Source: Gammaproteobacteria bacterium (GTDB taxonomy: Bacteria; Pseudomonadota; Gammaproteobacteria; Acidithiobacillales; Acidithiobacillaceae). From it: a stretch of 33,972 bases of DNA. The notes under the pieces were generated by a model, which did not search any database, was not told the origin of the DNA, and saw only the letters and a program-made list of their open reading frames with translations. The DNA lies in assembly GCA_023381645.1 (NCBI GenBank), contig JAMCRJ010000015.1, forward strand, positions 1 through 33,972. The letters are read 5' to 3'. Shown here piece by piece: positions 16,478 through 25,457 of this stretch. The translations under genes and the position numbers were made by a program. The number at the start of each line of letters is the position of its first letter. Positions within the stretch are counted from its first letter, which is position 1.

Positions 16478-18964
16478 GTGCCCTCCCAACACCTCAGCAA
16501 AACCGCATGCCCCCTACCGCCCTTGGGCATGGATGCCCTCAGTCTGCGCATGGACACCTGCCATTATCTGCTGCGCACATTGGGTGCCGAAGAAACAGCG
16601 GAGTCTGTCAACAGCGTTTATACGGCGCTGGCCATGAGCCTGCGTGACCGTCTGGTCGAACGCTGGAAAAACACCCAGAAAAAGGTGGCAGCCGAAAGCG
16701 GCAGGCGCACCTTTTATCTTTCTCTGGAGTTCCTGCTCGGGCGAGCGATGGGCAACGCCCTGCTGAACCTGGGTCTGGAAGACGCGGCGCGCGAGGCGTT
16801 GACCTGGGAGCATCGCGAACTGGTGGACATCATGGAACTTGAGCCCGACGCTGGTCTGGGTAACGGTGGGCTGGGCCGTCTTGCAGCCTGCTTTCTCGAT
16901 AGCTGCGCCTCTCTCGGTCTGCCGGTCACGGGTTATGGCATTCGCTACAGCTATGGCATGTTCCGTCAGGAAATTCGCGGGGGCGAGCAGGTGGAGGAAC
17001 CTGACCACTGGCTGAGGAATGGTTGCCCCTGGGAACTAAAACGACCGGAACGGGTACGCCGCGTTCACTTTTTCGGGCGCAGCGACGGATATTACGATGC
17101 CCAGGGAAGGTTCCATCAGCGTTGGGTCGACACCCACGACGTGCTTGCCGTACCTTACGATATTCCCATCCCCGGTTATCGCAACGAGGTGGTCAATACC
17201 CTGCGTCTCTGGCGGGCGGCGGCCACCGACATCTTTGATCTCGGCGAATTCAACGCCGGCGCCTACCCGGAAGCCGTCGCAGCCAAAAACAACGCCGAGC
17301 ACATCAGCATGGTGCTCTATCCTAACGACAGCAGTGAAAACGGTAAGGAACTGCGCCTGCGCCAGCAGTATTTCCTGGCTTCCGCGAGCCTTCAGGATGT
17401 GGTCGCGGACTGGGTTGCCATCCACGGTGAAGATTTCCGCAATTTTGCCGAACATCACTGCTTCCAGCTCAATGATACCCATCCCAGTTGTGCCGTGCCG
17501 GAACTGATGCGCCTGCTGATGGACGAGCACGGCCTGGGCTGGGAGGAAGCCTGGGACATCACTAGCCATACCATGGCGTACACCAACCACACCCTGCTGC
17601 CCGAGGCACTGGAACGGTGGTCGGTGCGTTTGTTCCGGCAGCTCCTCCCGCGTCTGCTGGAAATCGTCATGGAAATCAACGCACGTTTTCTGCAGGAAGT
17701 GGCACGGCGCGCACCGGGCAACACCGGCCTGCTGCAACGATTGTCCATCATCGAGGAAGGCGAAGAGCAGATGGTGCGCATGGCGCACCTCGCCGTGGTC
17801 GGCAGTTTTTCGGTAAACGGGGTCGCGGCCCTGCACACCAGACTCCTCCGTGAGGACCTTTTTGCCGACTTCCACCACCTCTGGCCGAAGAAATTCAACA
17901 ACAAAACCAATGGGGTGACACCGCGACGATGGTTGCAATGGGCGAACCCCGGGCTGCATGACCTTGTTACCGAGCGTATCGGCCCGGACTGGAAGCACGA
18001 CCTGGAACGGCTGCGGGATCTGGAGCCGGCAGCGGACGATGCGAAGTTCCGCAAGCGCTGGGCGGAGGTGCGTCGCGCCAACAAGGAACGGCTGGCGGCA
18101 CTGGTGCATCAGCATACCGGCGTCACTTTCATCCGCGATGCCCTAGTGGACGTGCAGGTAAAGCGGATCCATGAATATAAAAGGCAACTGCTCAATGCCC
18201 TGCATGTCATCCATCTCTACGACCGCATCAAGCGCGGCGAAGCGGACCAGGTGACCCCCCGCAACGTCCTGTTTGCGGGCAAAGCGGCACCCGGTTACTT
18301 CATGGCCAAGCGCACCATCAAATTCATCAACAATATCGCCAATGTCATCAATCACGATCCGGATACGGAAGGCTTGTTGCGCGTGAGCTTTCTACCGGAT
18401 TACCGGGTCTCCCTCATGGAGCAGATCTGCGCGGCGACCGACCTCTCGGAGCAGATATCCACGGCAGGCAAGGAGGCCTCCGGCACCGGCAACATGAAGT
18501 TTATGATGAACGGGGCCCTGACCATCGGCACCCTGGATGGCGCCAACATCGAGATCCGCGACGCGGTAGGTGCTGAGCACTTTTTCCTTTTCGGGTTGAA
18601 TGCCGAGGAGGTCAGCCAATTGCGCAGGCATTACAATCCGGAGTTATATATCCAGGCGGACCATGATTTGTCACGGGTCATGGACCTGTTGCAGAGCGGC
18701 TATTTCAACGCGTTCGAACCGGGCATTTTCGACCCCATCGTCCATGCCGTCACCCATCCCCATGACCCGTGGATGGTGCTCGCCGATTTCACCAGCTATA
18801 AAGTCAAGCAACGGGAAGCGGCAGAGGTCTGGCATGATCAAACCGAATGGCAACGGCTGAGCATTCTCAACACCGCGGCCAGCGGGATCTTTTCCAGCGA
18901 TCGGACCATTGCTCAGTACAACACGGACATCTGGCACCTGAAACCTCTGGTCATGACCCCATGA
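16478..18964 (+). CDS. glgP: glycogen/starch phosphorylase
   Basis: 828 residues, the normal length. It releases glucose 1-phosphate from glycogen or maltodextrin using phosphate and pyridoxal phosphate. Seen: RRTFYLSLEFLLGRAMGNAL, DAGLGNGGLGRLAACFLDS, GYGIRYSYGMF, NDTHPSCAVPELMRLL, TNHTLLPEALE, NKTNGVTPRRWL, RIHEYKRQLLN and the PLP-lysine segment EASGTGNMKFMMNGALTIG. The start is GTG 16478, with GAGGA about 11 bases upstream; an internal ATG at 16529 would still keep all catalytic parts. It is followed by gpmI, so stored glycogen feeds lower glycolysis. Confidence 0.96.
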   Translation: MPSQHLSKTACPLPPLGMDALSLRMDTCHYLLRTLGAEETAESVNSVYTALAMSLRDRLVERWKNTQKKVAAESGRRTFYLSLEFLLGRAMGNALLNLGLEDAAREALTWEHRELVDIMELEPDAGLGNGGLGRLAACFLDSCASLGLPVTGYGIRYSYGMFRQEIRGGEQVEEPDHWLRNGCPWELKRPERVRRVHFFGRSDGYYDAQGRFHQRWVDTHDVLAVPYDIPIPGYRNEVVNTLRLWRAAATDIFDLGEFNAGAYPEAVAAKNNAEHISMVLYPNDSSENGKELRLRQQYFLASASLQDVVADWVAIHGEDFRNFAEHHCFQLNDTHPSCAVPELMRLLMDEHGLGWEEAWDITSHTMAYTNHTLLPEALERWSVRLFRQLLPRLLEIVMEINARFLQEVARRAPGNTGLLQRLSIIEEGEEQMVRMAHLAVVGSFSVNGVAALHTRLLREDLFADFHHLWPKKFNNKTNGVTPRRWLQWANPGLHDLVTERIGPDWKHDLERLRDLEPAADDAKFRKRWAEVRRANKERLAALVHQHTGVTFIRDALVDVQVKRIHEYKRQLLNALHVIHLYDRIKRGEADQVTPRNVLFAGKAAPGYFMAKRTIKFINNIANVINHDPDTEGLLRVSFLPDYRVSLMEQICAATDLSEQISTAGKEASGTGNMKFMMNGALTIGTLDGANIEIRDAVGAEHFFLFGLNAEEVSQLRRHYNPELYIQADHDLSRVMDLLQSGYFNAFEPGIFDPIVHAVTHPHDPWMVLADFTSYKVKQREAAEVWHDQTEWQRLSILNTAASGIFSSDRTIAQYNTDIWHLKPLVMTP

Positions 18965-19031
18965 CAGCATTCGCCTGATCTGTTCTAATGCGCATCATTA
19001 ACGGAGTGCGTACGCTGCGCAGAGGAAGCTG

Positions 19032-20561
19032 ATGACTCAAAAACCACGTCCGGTATTGCTCCTGATCCTCGATGGATGGGGCTACCGGGAGGATTCCGAA
19101 GATAACGCCATTGCCCAGGCGCGCACCCCAAACTGGGATGGCTGGTGGCAAAATTGTCCCCATGGTCTCATCAACGCTTCCGGGGCTTCTGTGGGGCTTC
19201 CCGGCGGACAGATGGGCAACAGCGAAGTCGGGCATATCAATATCGGCGCGGGTCGCGTGGTGTACCAAGAGTACGAGCGCGTGAATCTTGCCATCGCCGA
19301 TGGCAGTTTCTACTCCAACGGCACCCTCTGTGCAGCGGTGGATGCCGCCGGGGCACAGGGCGGTGCCGTCCATATCCTGGGCCTGCTTTCAGCGGGTGGG
19401 GTGCATTCTCACGAAGAACATATCCTCGCCGCGCTACGTCTGGCGCGGGGCCGGGGCGCTGAACGGGTCTATGTGCATGCCTTTCTGGATGGCCGCGATA
19501 CCCTGCCGCGCTGCGCGGAGTCATCCCTGAAACGGCTGGATGCCGAGATAAGCACCTACGGTGGCGCTCTGGCCTCGGTGATCGGCCGTTTTTACGCCAT
19601 GGATCGTGACCACCGCTGGGATCGGGTCCAGCAGGCCTATGATCTGCTTACCCTCGGCAAGGGAGAGCACTATGCCACAGGTTTAGAGGCGCTTGGCGCT
19701 GCCTACCTCCGTGGCGAAAGCGACGAGTTTGTCGCTCCATCGCGGATTGGTGCCAATCCCGCCTGCATCGGCGATCACGATGCAGTGTTATTCATGAACT
19801 TTCGCTCCGATCGCGCCCGCCAGATCACCCGACCGTTTGTCGAGGCGGACTTCGATGGCTTCACCCGACAGGTCAAACCCCGACTTGCAGACTTCGTCAC
19901 CCTCACAGAATACAGTGAGTATTTTGATGCACATGTCGCTTACCCCCCCACTCGTCTGAAAAACACCTTTGGCGAATGGGTATCCCAATTCGGCCTGCAT
20001 CAGTTGCGCATTGCCGAAACCGAAAAGTACGCTCATGTCACCTTTTTCCTGAGTGGCGGTGACGAACAGATATTCCCCGGCGAAGATCGCGTATTGATCC
20101 CGTCTCCCAAGGTCACCACCTACGATCTGCAACCGGAAATGAGCGTGAATGAGCTGACCGATGCCCTGGTCGCCCGCGTTGAAAGCCGCCGGTACGATAC
20201 CATCATCTGCAATATCGCCAATCCCGATATGGTCGGCCACAGTGGTAAACTGGCTGCCGCCATTGCCGCTGTCGAAGCGGTAGACCGCAGCCTCGGGCGT
20301 ATCGTCAGCGCCGTGCGCGCCGTAGGCGGCGAAGCGCTGATCACAGCAGATCATGGCAATGTCGAGCAGATGCGGGATGTCGGGAGCGGTCAGGCGCACA
20401 CCTCCCACACCTGTAACCCGGTGCCTCTGCTCTACATCGGGCGCCCTGCAGAGATTATATCCGGGGGGGCGCTGGAGGACCTCGCGCCCACCTTGCTCCG
20501 GCTCATGGGCTTGCCGGTGCCTCCTGAAATGGGCGGCAAAAACCTGGTGCAGTTCCTCTGA
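19032..20561 (+). CDS. gpmI: 2,3-bisphosphoglycerate-independent phosphoglycerate mutase
   Basis: 509 residues, alkaline-phosphatase superfamily, manganese-dependent. It interconverts 3- and 2-phosphoglycerate. Seen: [17 protein letters not shown] (metal Asp), the phosphoserine motif [56 protein letters not shown], and the C-terminal metal sites NPDMVGHSG and [21 protein letters not shown] precedes ATG 19032. The envC-like gene starts 3 bases after its stop; gpmI-envC-ctpA is a common proteobacterial order. Confidence 0.97.
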   Translation: MTQKPRPVLLLILDGWGYREDSEDNAIAQARTPNWDGWWQNCPHGLINASGASVGLPGGQMGNSEVGHINIGAGRVVYQEYERVNLAIADGSFYSNGTLCAAVDAAGAQGGAVHILGLLSAGGVHSHEEHILAALRLARGRGAERVYVHAFLDGRDTLPRCAESSLKRLDAEISTYGGALASVIGRFYAMDRDHRWDRVQQAYDLLTLGKGEHYATGLEALGAAYLRGESDEFVAPSRIGANPACIGDHDAVLFMNFRSDRARQITRPFVEADFDGFTRQVKPRLADFVTLTEYSEYFDAHVAYPPTRLKNTFGEWVSQFGLHQLRIAETEKYAHVTFFLSGGDEQIFPGEDRVLIPSPKVTTYDLQPEMSVNELTDALVARVESRRYDTIICNIANPDMVGHSGKLAAAIAAVEAVDRSLGRIVSAVRAVGGEALITADHGNVEQMRDVGSGQAHTSHTCNPVPLLYIGRPAEIISGGALEDLAPTLLRLMGLPVPPEMGGKNLVQFL

Positions 20562-20564
20562 CCC

Positions 20565-21917
20565 ATGTCCCTTCTGTCCCGTCCCCGCGTCGGCGCGCTG
20601 CTTGCCTTGATCTTTCTCCTTCCGGCCGGTGCGGGAGCGGCAACACTTCAGGAAAAAATAGAAAATAGTCAGAAGAAACTAGAACATATACACGAGAACC
20701 TAGGGCAGGTACAGGCGCATCTCGCGGCTGGGCAGAAAACCCAGGCGCAACTGCGCGTAGAAATCAGCGCACTCGATCAGCGGGTTGTTGCGACACAAAA
20801 GAAGCTGGTCGGAATCCAGCAGCAGCAACACTCGGCACAGGCGCAACTGGCCGAACTGCGGGTAAAAATCAACGCACTGCAGGCGGAACTGGGTCAACAG
20901 AAAGGTATCCTCGCCCGGCAGCTTCGCGGCGCATACATGCTCGGCGGAGTTACCCCACTGGCCGTCTGGCTGCAAACGGAACGCCCGGGAGAACTGGGGC
21001 GCATGAGCGTCTTTTACAAGTCCCTGGCAAGGGCGCGCAGCGCACTGATCGTCAAAACCCAAGGCACCGCGCAACAGATAGGGCAGACCCGGCACGAGGT
21101 GCAAATCCACGAAACCCATCTCGCTCAGTTGGCACAACAGGTGAGAGCGCAGGAACAAACGCTCCGGCAACAGCGTGCGGTTCACGCCGCTCTGGAAAAC
21201 CAGCTCGCAACCCGCATTGCCGCCGACAAGACGAAGATCGCAGAATTACAGGCGAATGCCAATATTCTCAATGGATTGGTAAGCCGTCTGACCGTTCAGT
21301 TCCGCCATCAGGAAGAAGTCGCCCGCACCAAAGCTGCCGCCGAAGCACGACGCAAGGCCGCTGCTGCGGCCGCGGCCCGTCGTGCAGCGGCAATCTCAGC
21401 ACAGCGGGTGCAGGAAACGGAGCGGGCGCAACAGGTTCAACGTGCGGTACATGCACAAAGGCAGCCACCCACCACCGTAGTTCGTCCGCCAGTGATAGTC
21501 GCCGCTCCCGCATCGCCCGCAACCCCCATCGTTGGGCACGGCAACTACCCCGCGCCGGTAAGCGGTCCGATTACCGCACGTTTCGGCGCACCCCGGGTGA
21601 CCGGCGGACTCGATTGGCAGGGCATCACCTTTCAGGCCCCGGTAGGGACAGCGGTTCGCGCCATCGCGCCGGGCATGGTACTTTATGCGGGGCCTTTGCG
21701 CGGCTATGGACAGATTGTCATCGTGCAGATCGCACATAGTTTATTGTCTATATTCGGGCACCTGGGCGCCACCGATGTCCACGTTGGAGAGCAGGTTTCT
21801 ACCGGACGCCAAGTCGGCAGCGTGGGCAGCGGCGGCGAACTGGGGAATGATGGTCTCTATTTCGAGATGCGGAATGCTGGCCACCCGGTCAATCCGTTGG
21901 ATTACATCCACAACTGA
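20565..21917 (+). CDS. envC: EnvC-like murein hydrolase activator
   Basis: 450 residues: signal peptide (LLALIFLLPAGAGA), a long coiled coil to about residue 230 (heptad-rich, Gln/Leu), an Ala/Arg-rich linker, a proline-rich stretch, and a C-terminal LytM/M23 domain from about residue 325 (YPAPVSGPITARFG ... GMVLYAGPLRGYGQIVIVQ ... LYFEMRNAGHPVNPLDYI). The zinc-ligand motifs of active M23 enzymes (HxxxD and HxH) are incomplete: GGLDWQGITF and FGHLG remain. This fits EnvC, which activates amidases AmiA/AmiB at the division septum and is not itself a hydrolase. Three bases separate it from gpmI, so it is co-transcribed. Confidence 0.88.
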   Translation: MSLLSRPRVGALLALIFLLPAGAGAATLQEKIENSQKKLEHIHENLGQVQAHLAAGQKTQAQLRVEISALDQRVVATQKKLVGIQQQQHSAQAQLAELRVKINALQAELGQQKGILARQLRGAYMLGGVTPLAVWLQTERPGELGRMSVFYKSLARARSALIVKTQGTAQQIGQTRHEVQIHETHLAQLAQQVRAQEQTLRQQRAVHAALENQLATRIAADKTKIAELQANANILNGLVSRLTVQFRHQEEVARTKAAAEARRKAAAAAAARRAAAISAQRVQETERAQQVQRAVHAQRQPPTTVVRPPVIVAAPASPATPIVGHGNYPAPVSGPITARFGAPRVTGGLDWQGITFQAPVGTAVRAIAPGMVLYAGPLRGYGQIVIVQIAHSLLSIFGHLGATDVHVGEQVSTGRQVGSVGSGGELGNDGLYFEMRNAGHPVNPLDYIHN

Positions 21918-21980
21918 GAATCACGCTGCCGGTTCTGCCAAGCGCCCTGTGCTGGACCCACACATTTGGAGATTTTATCT

Positions 21981-23426
21981 ATGTCCGTTCCCCGCTTCCC
22001 CAAGCCGCGCTCCGGTACCCTGCTGGGCGTCAGCGTCGGGCTCGTTCTGGGTGTCAGCGCCAGTTTTGCCGTCACCGTTCACGCGGCAAAGGATCAGAAT
22101 AGTATCCCTCTGGAACAGATCCAGACCTTTAGTCAGGTCTTCGGGGTCGTCAAATCTCATTATGTCGACCCCACTTCCGACAAAAAACTGATGGATGGCG
22201 CCATCAACGGCATGGTCAGCGCCCTGGACCCCCACTCTGCCTATCTGACGCCTAAAGAATTCAAAGAAATGCAAGTGTTCACCAACGGCAAATTTGGCGG
22301 GCTGGGCATTGAAGTGACTGGCGAGCACGGCGTACTCAAGGTCATCAGCGCCATTGACGGTACGCCGGCCGCCAAGGCTGGCATCGAATCAGGCGATATC
22401 ATTGTCAAAATTGACCATAAGGCCCTGCAGGGCATCCCCCTGCAGAAAACCGTGGACATGATGCGTGGCAAGCCCGGAACACAGGTAACCCTGACTATTT
22501 TGCGGCCGCATCAGACGCAACCCCTGACCCTGACCCTGACCCGCGCCATCATCAAGGTGCAGAGCGTGCGCTCTGCCATGCTGGCGCCCGGTTATGGCTA
22601 CATCCGCGTCAGTCAGTTTCAGGAAAATACCGGCAGCGCAACCCGCAAGGCGGTGGAGCATCTGGAGCAGGAAGCCAACGGGCACCTCAAAGGTCTGATC
22701 CTCGACCTCCGCAACAATCCAGGGGGAGTGCTCGGAGCAGGGGTCGAGACGGCGGACACCTTCCTCAACAAAGGGCTGATCGTCTATACCAAAGGGCGCA
22801 CCGACGACAGCGACATGCGTTTCTCCGCCCACGGACCCGATTACCTCCACGGCGCCCCCATGATCGTACTCGTCAATGGCGGATCGGCTTCGGCAGCGGA
22901 AATCGTTACCGGCGCGCTCAAGGATGACCACCGCGCCCTGATCATGGGTCAGCGCACCTTTGGCAAGGGATCGGTACAGACGGTAATACCGCTGAGCAAC
23001 GGCGGCGCCCTCAAACTGACGACGGCACTTTATTACACCCCGGCAGGCTGCTCCATCCAGAGCGAGGGCATCGTCCCCAACATCGAGGTGCAGCCATCCA
23101 ATGCGCGGCTGCGCGCACTGGATGCGGATCTCCTGAAGGAATCGGAACTACACGGCGTGCTGAAAGCGCCGGACGAGTGCCGCAAGGCCACACCCCGGTA
23201 CACCATCGCCCTGCCGGCTTCCGCCACAGTCTCGACACCGACCGCCACCGAATCCACGGCGGCAGACGAGGCCATAGCCGCCAGCAGCATCCTGAAACCG
23301 GATCTGGTGAGGGATTACCCCCTGCGCGAGGCGCTCGCCATTCTGCAAAACCAGGCGGTCCCGGTGCAGGAAAATGGGCATAGCGTCACCGTGGTGATCC
23401 CCCTTCCGAAGGCAGTGGGACAATGA
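21981..23426 (+). CDS. ctpA: carboxyl-terminal processing protease (S41)
   Basis: 481 residues. An N-terminal signal/anchor (LGVSVGLVLGVSASFAVTV) is followed by a PDZ domain (about 85-175: GGLGIEVTGEHGVLKVISAIDGTPA) and the S41 catalytic domain. The catalytic Ser is in VNGGSASAAEIV and the Lys in FGKGSVQTVIPL, with LRNNPGGVL between. It degrades or trims periplasmic proteins, including cell-wall enzymes in related bacteria. ATG 21981 has GGAG at 9 bases. It follows envC by 63 bases. The C-terminal 90 residues are less conserved, Ala/Thr-rich and lack a recognisable domain. Confidence 0.93.
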   Translation: MSVPRFPKPRSGTLLGVSVGLVLGVSASFAVTVHAAKDQNSIPLEQIQTFSQVFGVVKSHYVDPTSDKKLMDGAINGMVSALDPHSAYLTPKEFKEMQVFTNGKFGGLGIEVTGEHGVLKVISAIDGTPAAKAGIESGDIIVKIDHKALQGIPLQKTVDMMRGKPGTQVTLTILRPHQTQPLTLTLTRAIIKVQSVRSAMLAPGYGYIRVSQFQENTGSATRKAVEHLEQEANGHLKGLILDLRNNPGGVLGAGVETADTFLNKGLIVYTKGRTDDSDMRFSAHGPDYLHGAPMIVLVNGGSASAAEIVTGALKDDHRALIMGQRTFGKGSVQTVIPLSNGGALKLTTALYYTPAGCSIQSEGIVPNIEVQPSNARLRALDADLLKESELHGVLKAPDECRKATPRYTIALPASATVSTPTATESTAADEAIAASSILKPDLVRDYPLREALAILQNQAVPVQENGHSVTVVIPLPKAVGQ

Positions 23427-23564
23427 TCCGGCCAGAGCTGTTTTGTTCTGATATGCGTTGATCATGGATAAATTCTGCATCATCATGGTCCAACCCAACG
23501 TGATTTCCCAATTTGTCAGCGGGGAAGCGGTCGTGCATTTTTTCTCAATAGGAGCAAGGCGCCA

Positions 23565-24176
23565 GTGACTTCTGCCATACAGGTGCTGATCCCCGTAGCG
23601 GATGGTTTTGAGGATATGGAGGTAGTGATCTCCTGCGATATTCTGCGACGGGCGGGTTTGCAAGTGGTCCTCGCCGGACTGGAAACCGGTTTGGTCACCG
23701 GTGGACGGGGGCTGCGCCTGCAACCAGATGCGCTGTTCGCCGATGTGGCCAGCGCAGATATCGATGTGATCCTGCTTCCCGGCGGGATCGGGGGTGTGGA
23801 ACGCATGGCAAAGCATCGGCCGCTCATCGGGCTCCTGCAGGAAAGAACCCGGCAGGGGCAGATCATAGCCGCCATCTGTGCCGCACCCGGCATGCTGGCA
23901 GCCCATCACCTGCTCGATGGCCGTCAGGTCACCGCTTATCCCGGCACCCTCGATCCCCAGAGCCGGGATTATACCTACCAGGAAAATGCCGTGGTGGTCG
24001 ACGGTCCCCTGATCACATCCCGCGGACCGGGTACAGCCATGGATTTTGCCCTTACCCTGGTGGAATTCCTCCTCGGCCCTGAAAAACGTCAGGAAACGGA
24101 GGCACCACTACAACGTAGCACCCCTGAGACTTCCCCTTTGTCCGCCACTATGGATAATAGGGCCAGCATCACTTAA
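23565..24176 (+). CDS. DJ-1/PfpI-family protein (YajL-like)
   Basis: 203 residues. Flavodoxin-like DJ-1 fold: IQVLIPVADGFEDMEVV (the conserved Glu of the DJ-1 site), DVILLPGGIGGVERM, the nucleophile elbow AAICAAPGML with the reactive Cys, and TSRGPGTAMDFALTLVEFLLG. This spacing matches YajL/ThiJ-type proteins (about 190 residues), proposed chaperones or deglycases; the biochemical role is disputed. The start is GTG 23565 with AGGAG and AAGG upstream. The 138-base gap before it (23427-23564) contains no gene I can support. Confidence 0.87.
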   Translation: MTSAIQVLIPVADGFEDMEVVISCDILRRAGLQVVLAGLETGLVTGGRGLRLQPDALFADVASADIDVILLPGGIGGVERMAKHRPLIGLLQERTRQGQIIAAICAAPGMLAAHHLLDGRQVTAYPGTLDPQSRDYTYQENAVVVDGPLITSRGPGTAMDFALTLVEFLLGPEKRQETEAPLQRSTPETSPLSATMDNRASIT

Positions 24177-24191
24177 CCTGAAGGAAAATTT

Positions 24192-24968
24192 ATGAAACTT
24201 CGCGTGGTCATTCTTGCTGCCACTGTCAGCGCTTTTGCTATACCTGCTTTTGCTGCCCCCGTCGCCACCGTCAATGGCGCCACCATTGATAACAGCGAGG
24301 TGCAGGCCATCATGTCCATGAGCCCGGCGCTTGCCAAGGAGCCCAATGCCCGCGAGCAGGTGGTGCAGAATCTGGTCAACATGGAAGTGCTTTCGCAGTA
24401 CGCCGTCAATCACAAGCTGGGCCAGACCGCTGACGTGAAAGAGCGCCTGGCCATGGCCAAGCGTCAGATCCTGGCCGATGCGGCGGTCGAACAGTACGTG
24501 AAAGAGCACCCCATTCCGGAAACTGACATTCAAAACGCCTACAACAAATTCGTTCAGGCCATGGGCAAGAAGGAATTTGAAGTGCGGCACATCCTGGTGA
24601 AGACAAAGTCCGAGGCCGACAAGGTCATGGGCGATCTCAAGGCCGGTCAGAAGTTCTCCGCTCTGGCCGAAAAATACTCCATCGACAAGGCCAGCGCCGC
24701 TCATGGTGGCGAGCTGGGGTGGATTGTCCCCGGTATGGTCGTTCCGCCCTTCGCCCAGGCCATCGAGACAGCGCCTATCGACAAGCCCGTTGGCCCGGTG
24801 CAGACCCAGTTCGGCTACCATGTGATCGAGGTGCAGGCGACGCGTGCCCTGACCCCCCCGCCACTGAGCGCCATGAAGGATCGCATCAAGATGCAACTGC
24901 AGCAGCAGGAGGCCGCCAAGTTCGTCTCCGACCTGCGCAGCCAGGCGAAGATCAATATCACCAAGTAA
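24192..24968 (+). CDS. periplasmic parvulin-type peptidyl-prolyl isomerase
   Basis: 258 residues: a signal peptide (VVILAATVSAFAIPAFA), a SurA-like N-terminal helical chaperone segment (about 24-125), and one parvulin domain at about 130-225 (EVRHILVKTKSEADKVM, GGELGWIVPGMVVPPFAQA, TQFGYHVIEV). It catalyses cis-trans isomerisation of prolyl bonds in exported proteins and assists folding. AAGGA precedes the ATG. It follows the DJ-1 gene by 15 bases and ends before a clear terminator, so it closes a transcript. PpiC/PrsA-like naming is possible; SurA is longer, with two parvulin domains. Confidence 0.9.
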   Translation: MKLRVVILAATVSAFAIPAFAAPVATVNGATIDNSEVQAIMSMSPALAKEPNAREQVVQNLVNMEVLSQYAVNHKLGQTADVKERLAMAKRQILADAAVEQYVKEHPIPETDIQNAYNKFVQAMGKKEFEVRHILVKTKSEADKVMGDLKAGQKFSALAEKYSIDKASAAHGGELGWIVPGMVVPPFAQAIETAPIDKPVGPVQTQFGYHVIEVQATRALTPPPLSAMKDRIKMQLQQQEAAKFVSDLRSQAKINITK

Positions 24969-24989
24969 TTTGGATATCGCCCAAACCAA

Positions 24990-25021
24990 AAGCGCCGGGA
25001 ATTTCCCCGGCGCTTTTTTTT
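24990..25021 (+). terminator. intrinsic terminator after the parvulin gene
   Basis: Stem AGCGCCGGG / CCCGGCGCT with a 6-base loop, followed by a run of eight T. It lies about 20 bases after the stop codon. The A-run before the stem could make it weakly bidirectional. Confidence 0.92.
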
Positions 25022-25082
25022 CACCGCCCGCGCGCCCACCTTCGAAGGACGTGGCTGATGCGGAGTTGGCTCATGGGACACC

Positions 25083-25111
25083 TTGCCAGCGCAGAAGGCA
25101 GGCGCCACAAT
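25083..25111 (+). promoter_or_regulatory. candidate clpS promoter
   Basis: TTGCCA, 17-base spacer, CACAAT, 35 bases before the clpS start and downstream of the preceding terminator. Spacing is ideal but the -10 is imperfect. Confidence 0.35.
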
Positions 25112-25145
25112 GACAGCGAATAGTAAACATTATGGAGTGCAGGTC

Positions 25146-25454
25146 ATGGGTAGAACGCAACATCGTCGCAGTACCATCCTGGAGCGCGAACCGCAGGCAC
25201 AGGAGCCCCGTATGTACCGGGTACTACTGGTAAATGATGATTTCACTCCCATGGACTATGTCGTGCATATTCTTGAAGCGTATTTTCACAAGCCCCATGA
25301 CGAGGCAGTGGCAGTGATGATGGCCGTCCATCAACAGGGCAAGGGATTGTGCGGGATTTTTCCTTATGATCTCGCAGAAACCAAGGTGGCCCTGGTCACT
25401 GCCGACGCACGGCAACACCAGCATCCACTGCGCTGTATCATGGAAAAGGAGTAA
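25146..25454 (+). CDS. clpS: ClpS adaptor protein
   Basis: 102 residues. It binds N-degron substrates and delivers them to ClpA. Seen: the flexible N-terminus, MYRVLLVNDDFTPMDYVVHIL (the binding-pocket NDD-T-MD motif), AVAVMMAVHQQGKGLCG, and a C-terminal HPLRCIMEKE. ATG 25146 is chosen because GGAG and AGG lie just upstream and the length then fits the family; earlier in-frame starts (25083 TTG, 25110 ATG) lack good sites. clpA follows after 3 bases. Confidence 0.94.
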   Translation: MGRTQHRRSTILEREPQAQEPRMYRVLLVNDDFTPMDYVVHILEAYFHKPHDEAVAVMMAVHQQGKGLCGIFPYDLAETKVALVTADARQHQHPLRCIMEKE

Positions 25455-25457
25455 ACC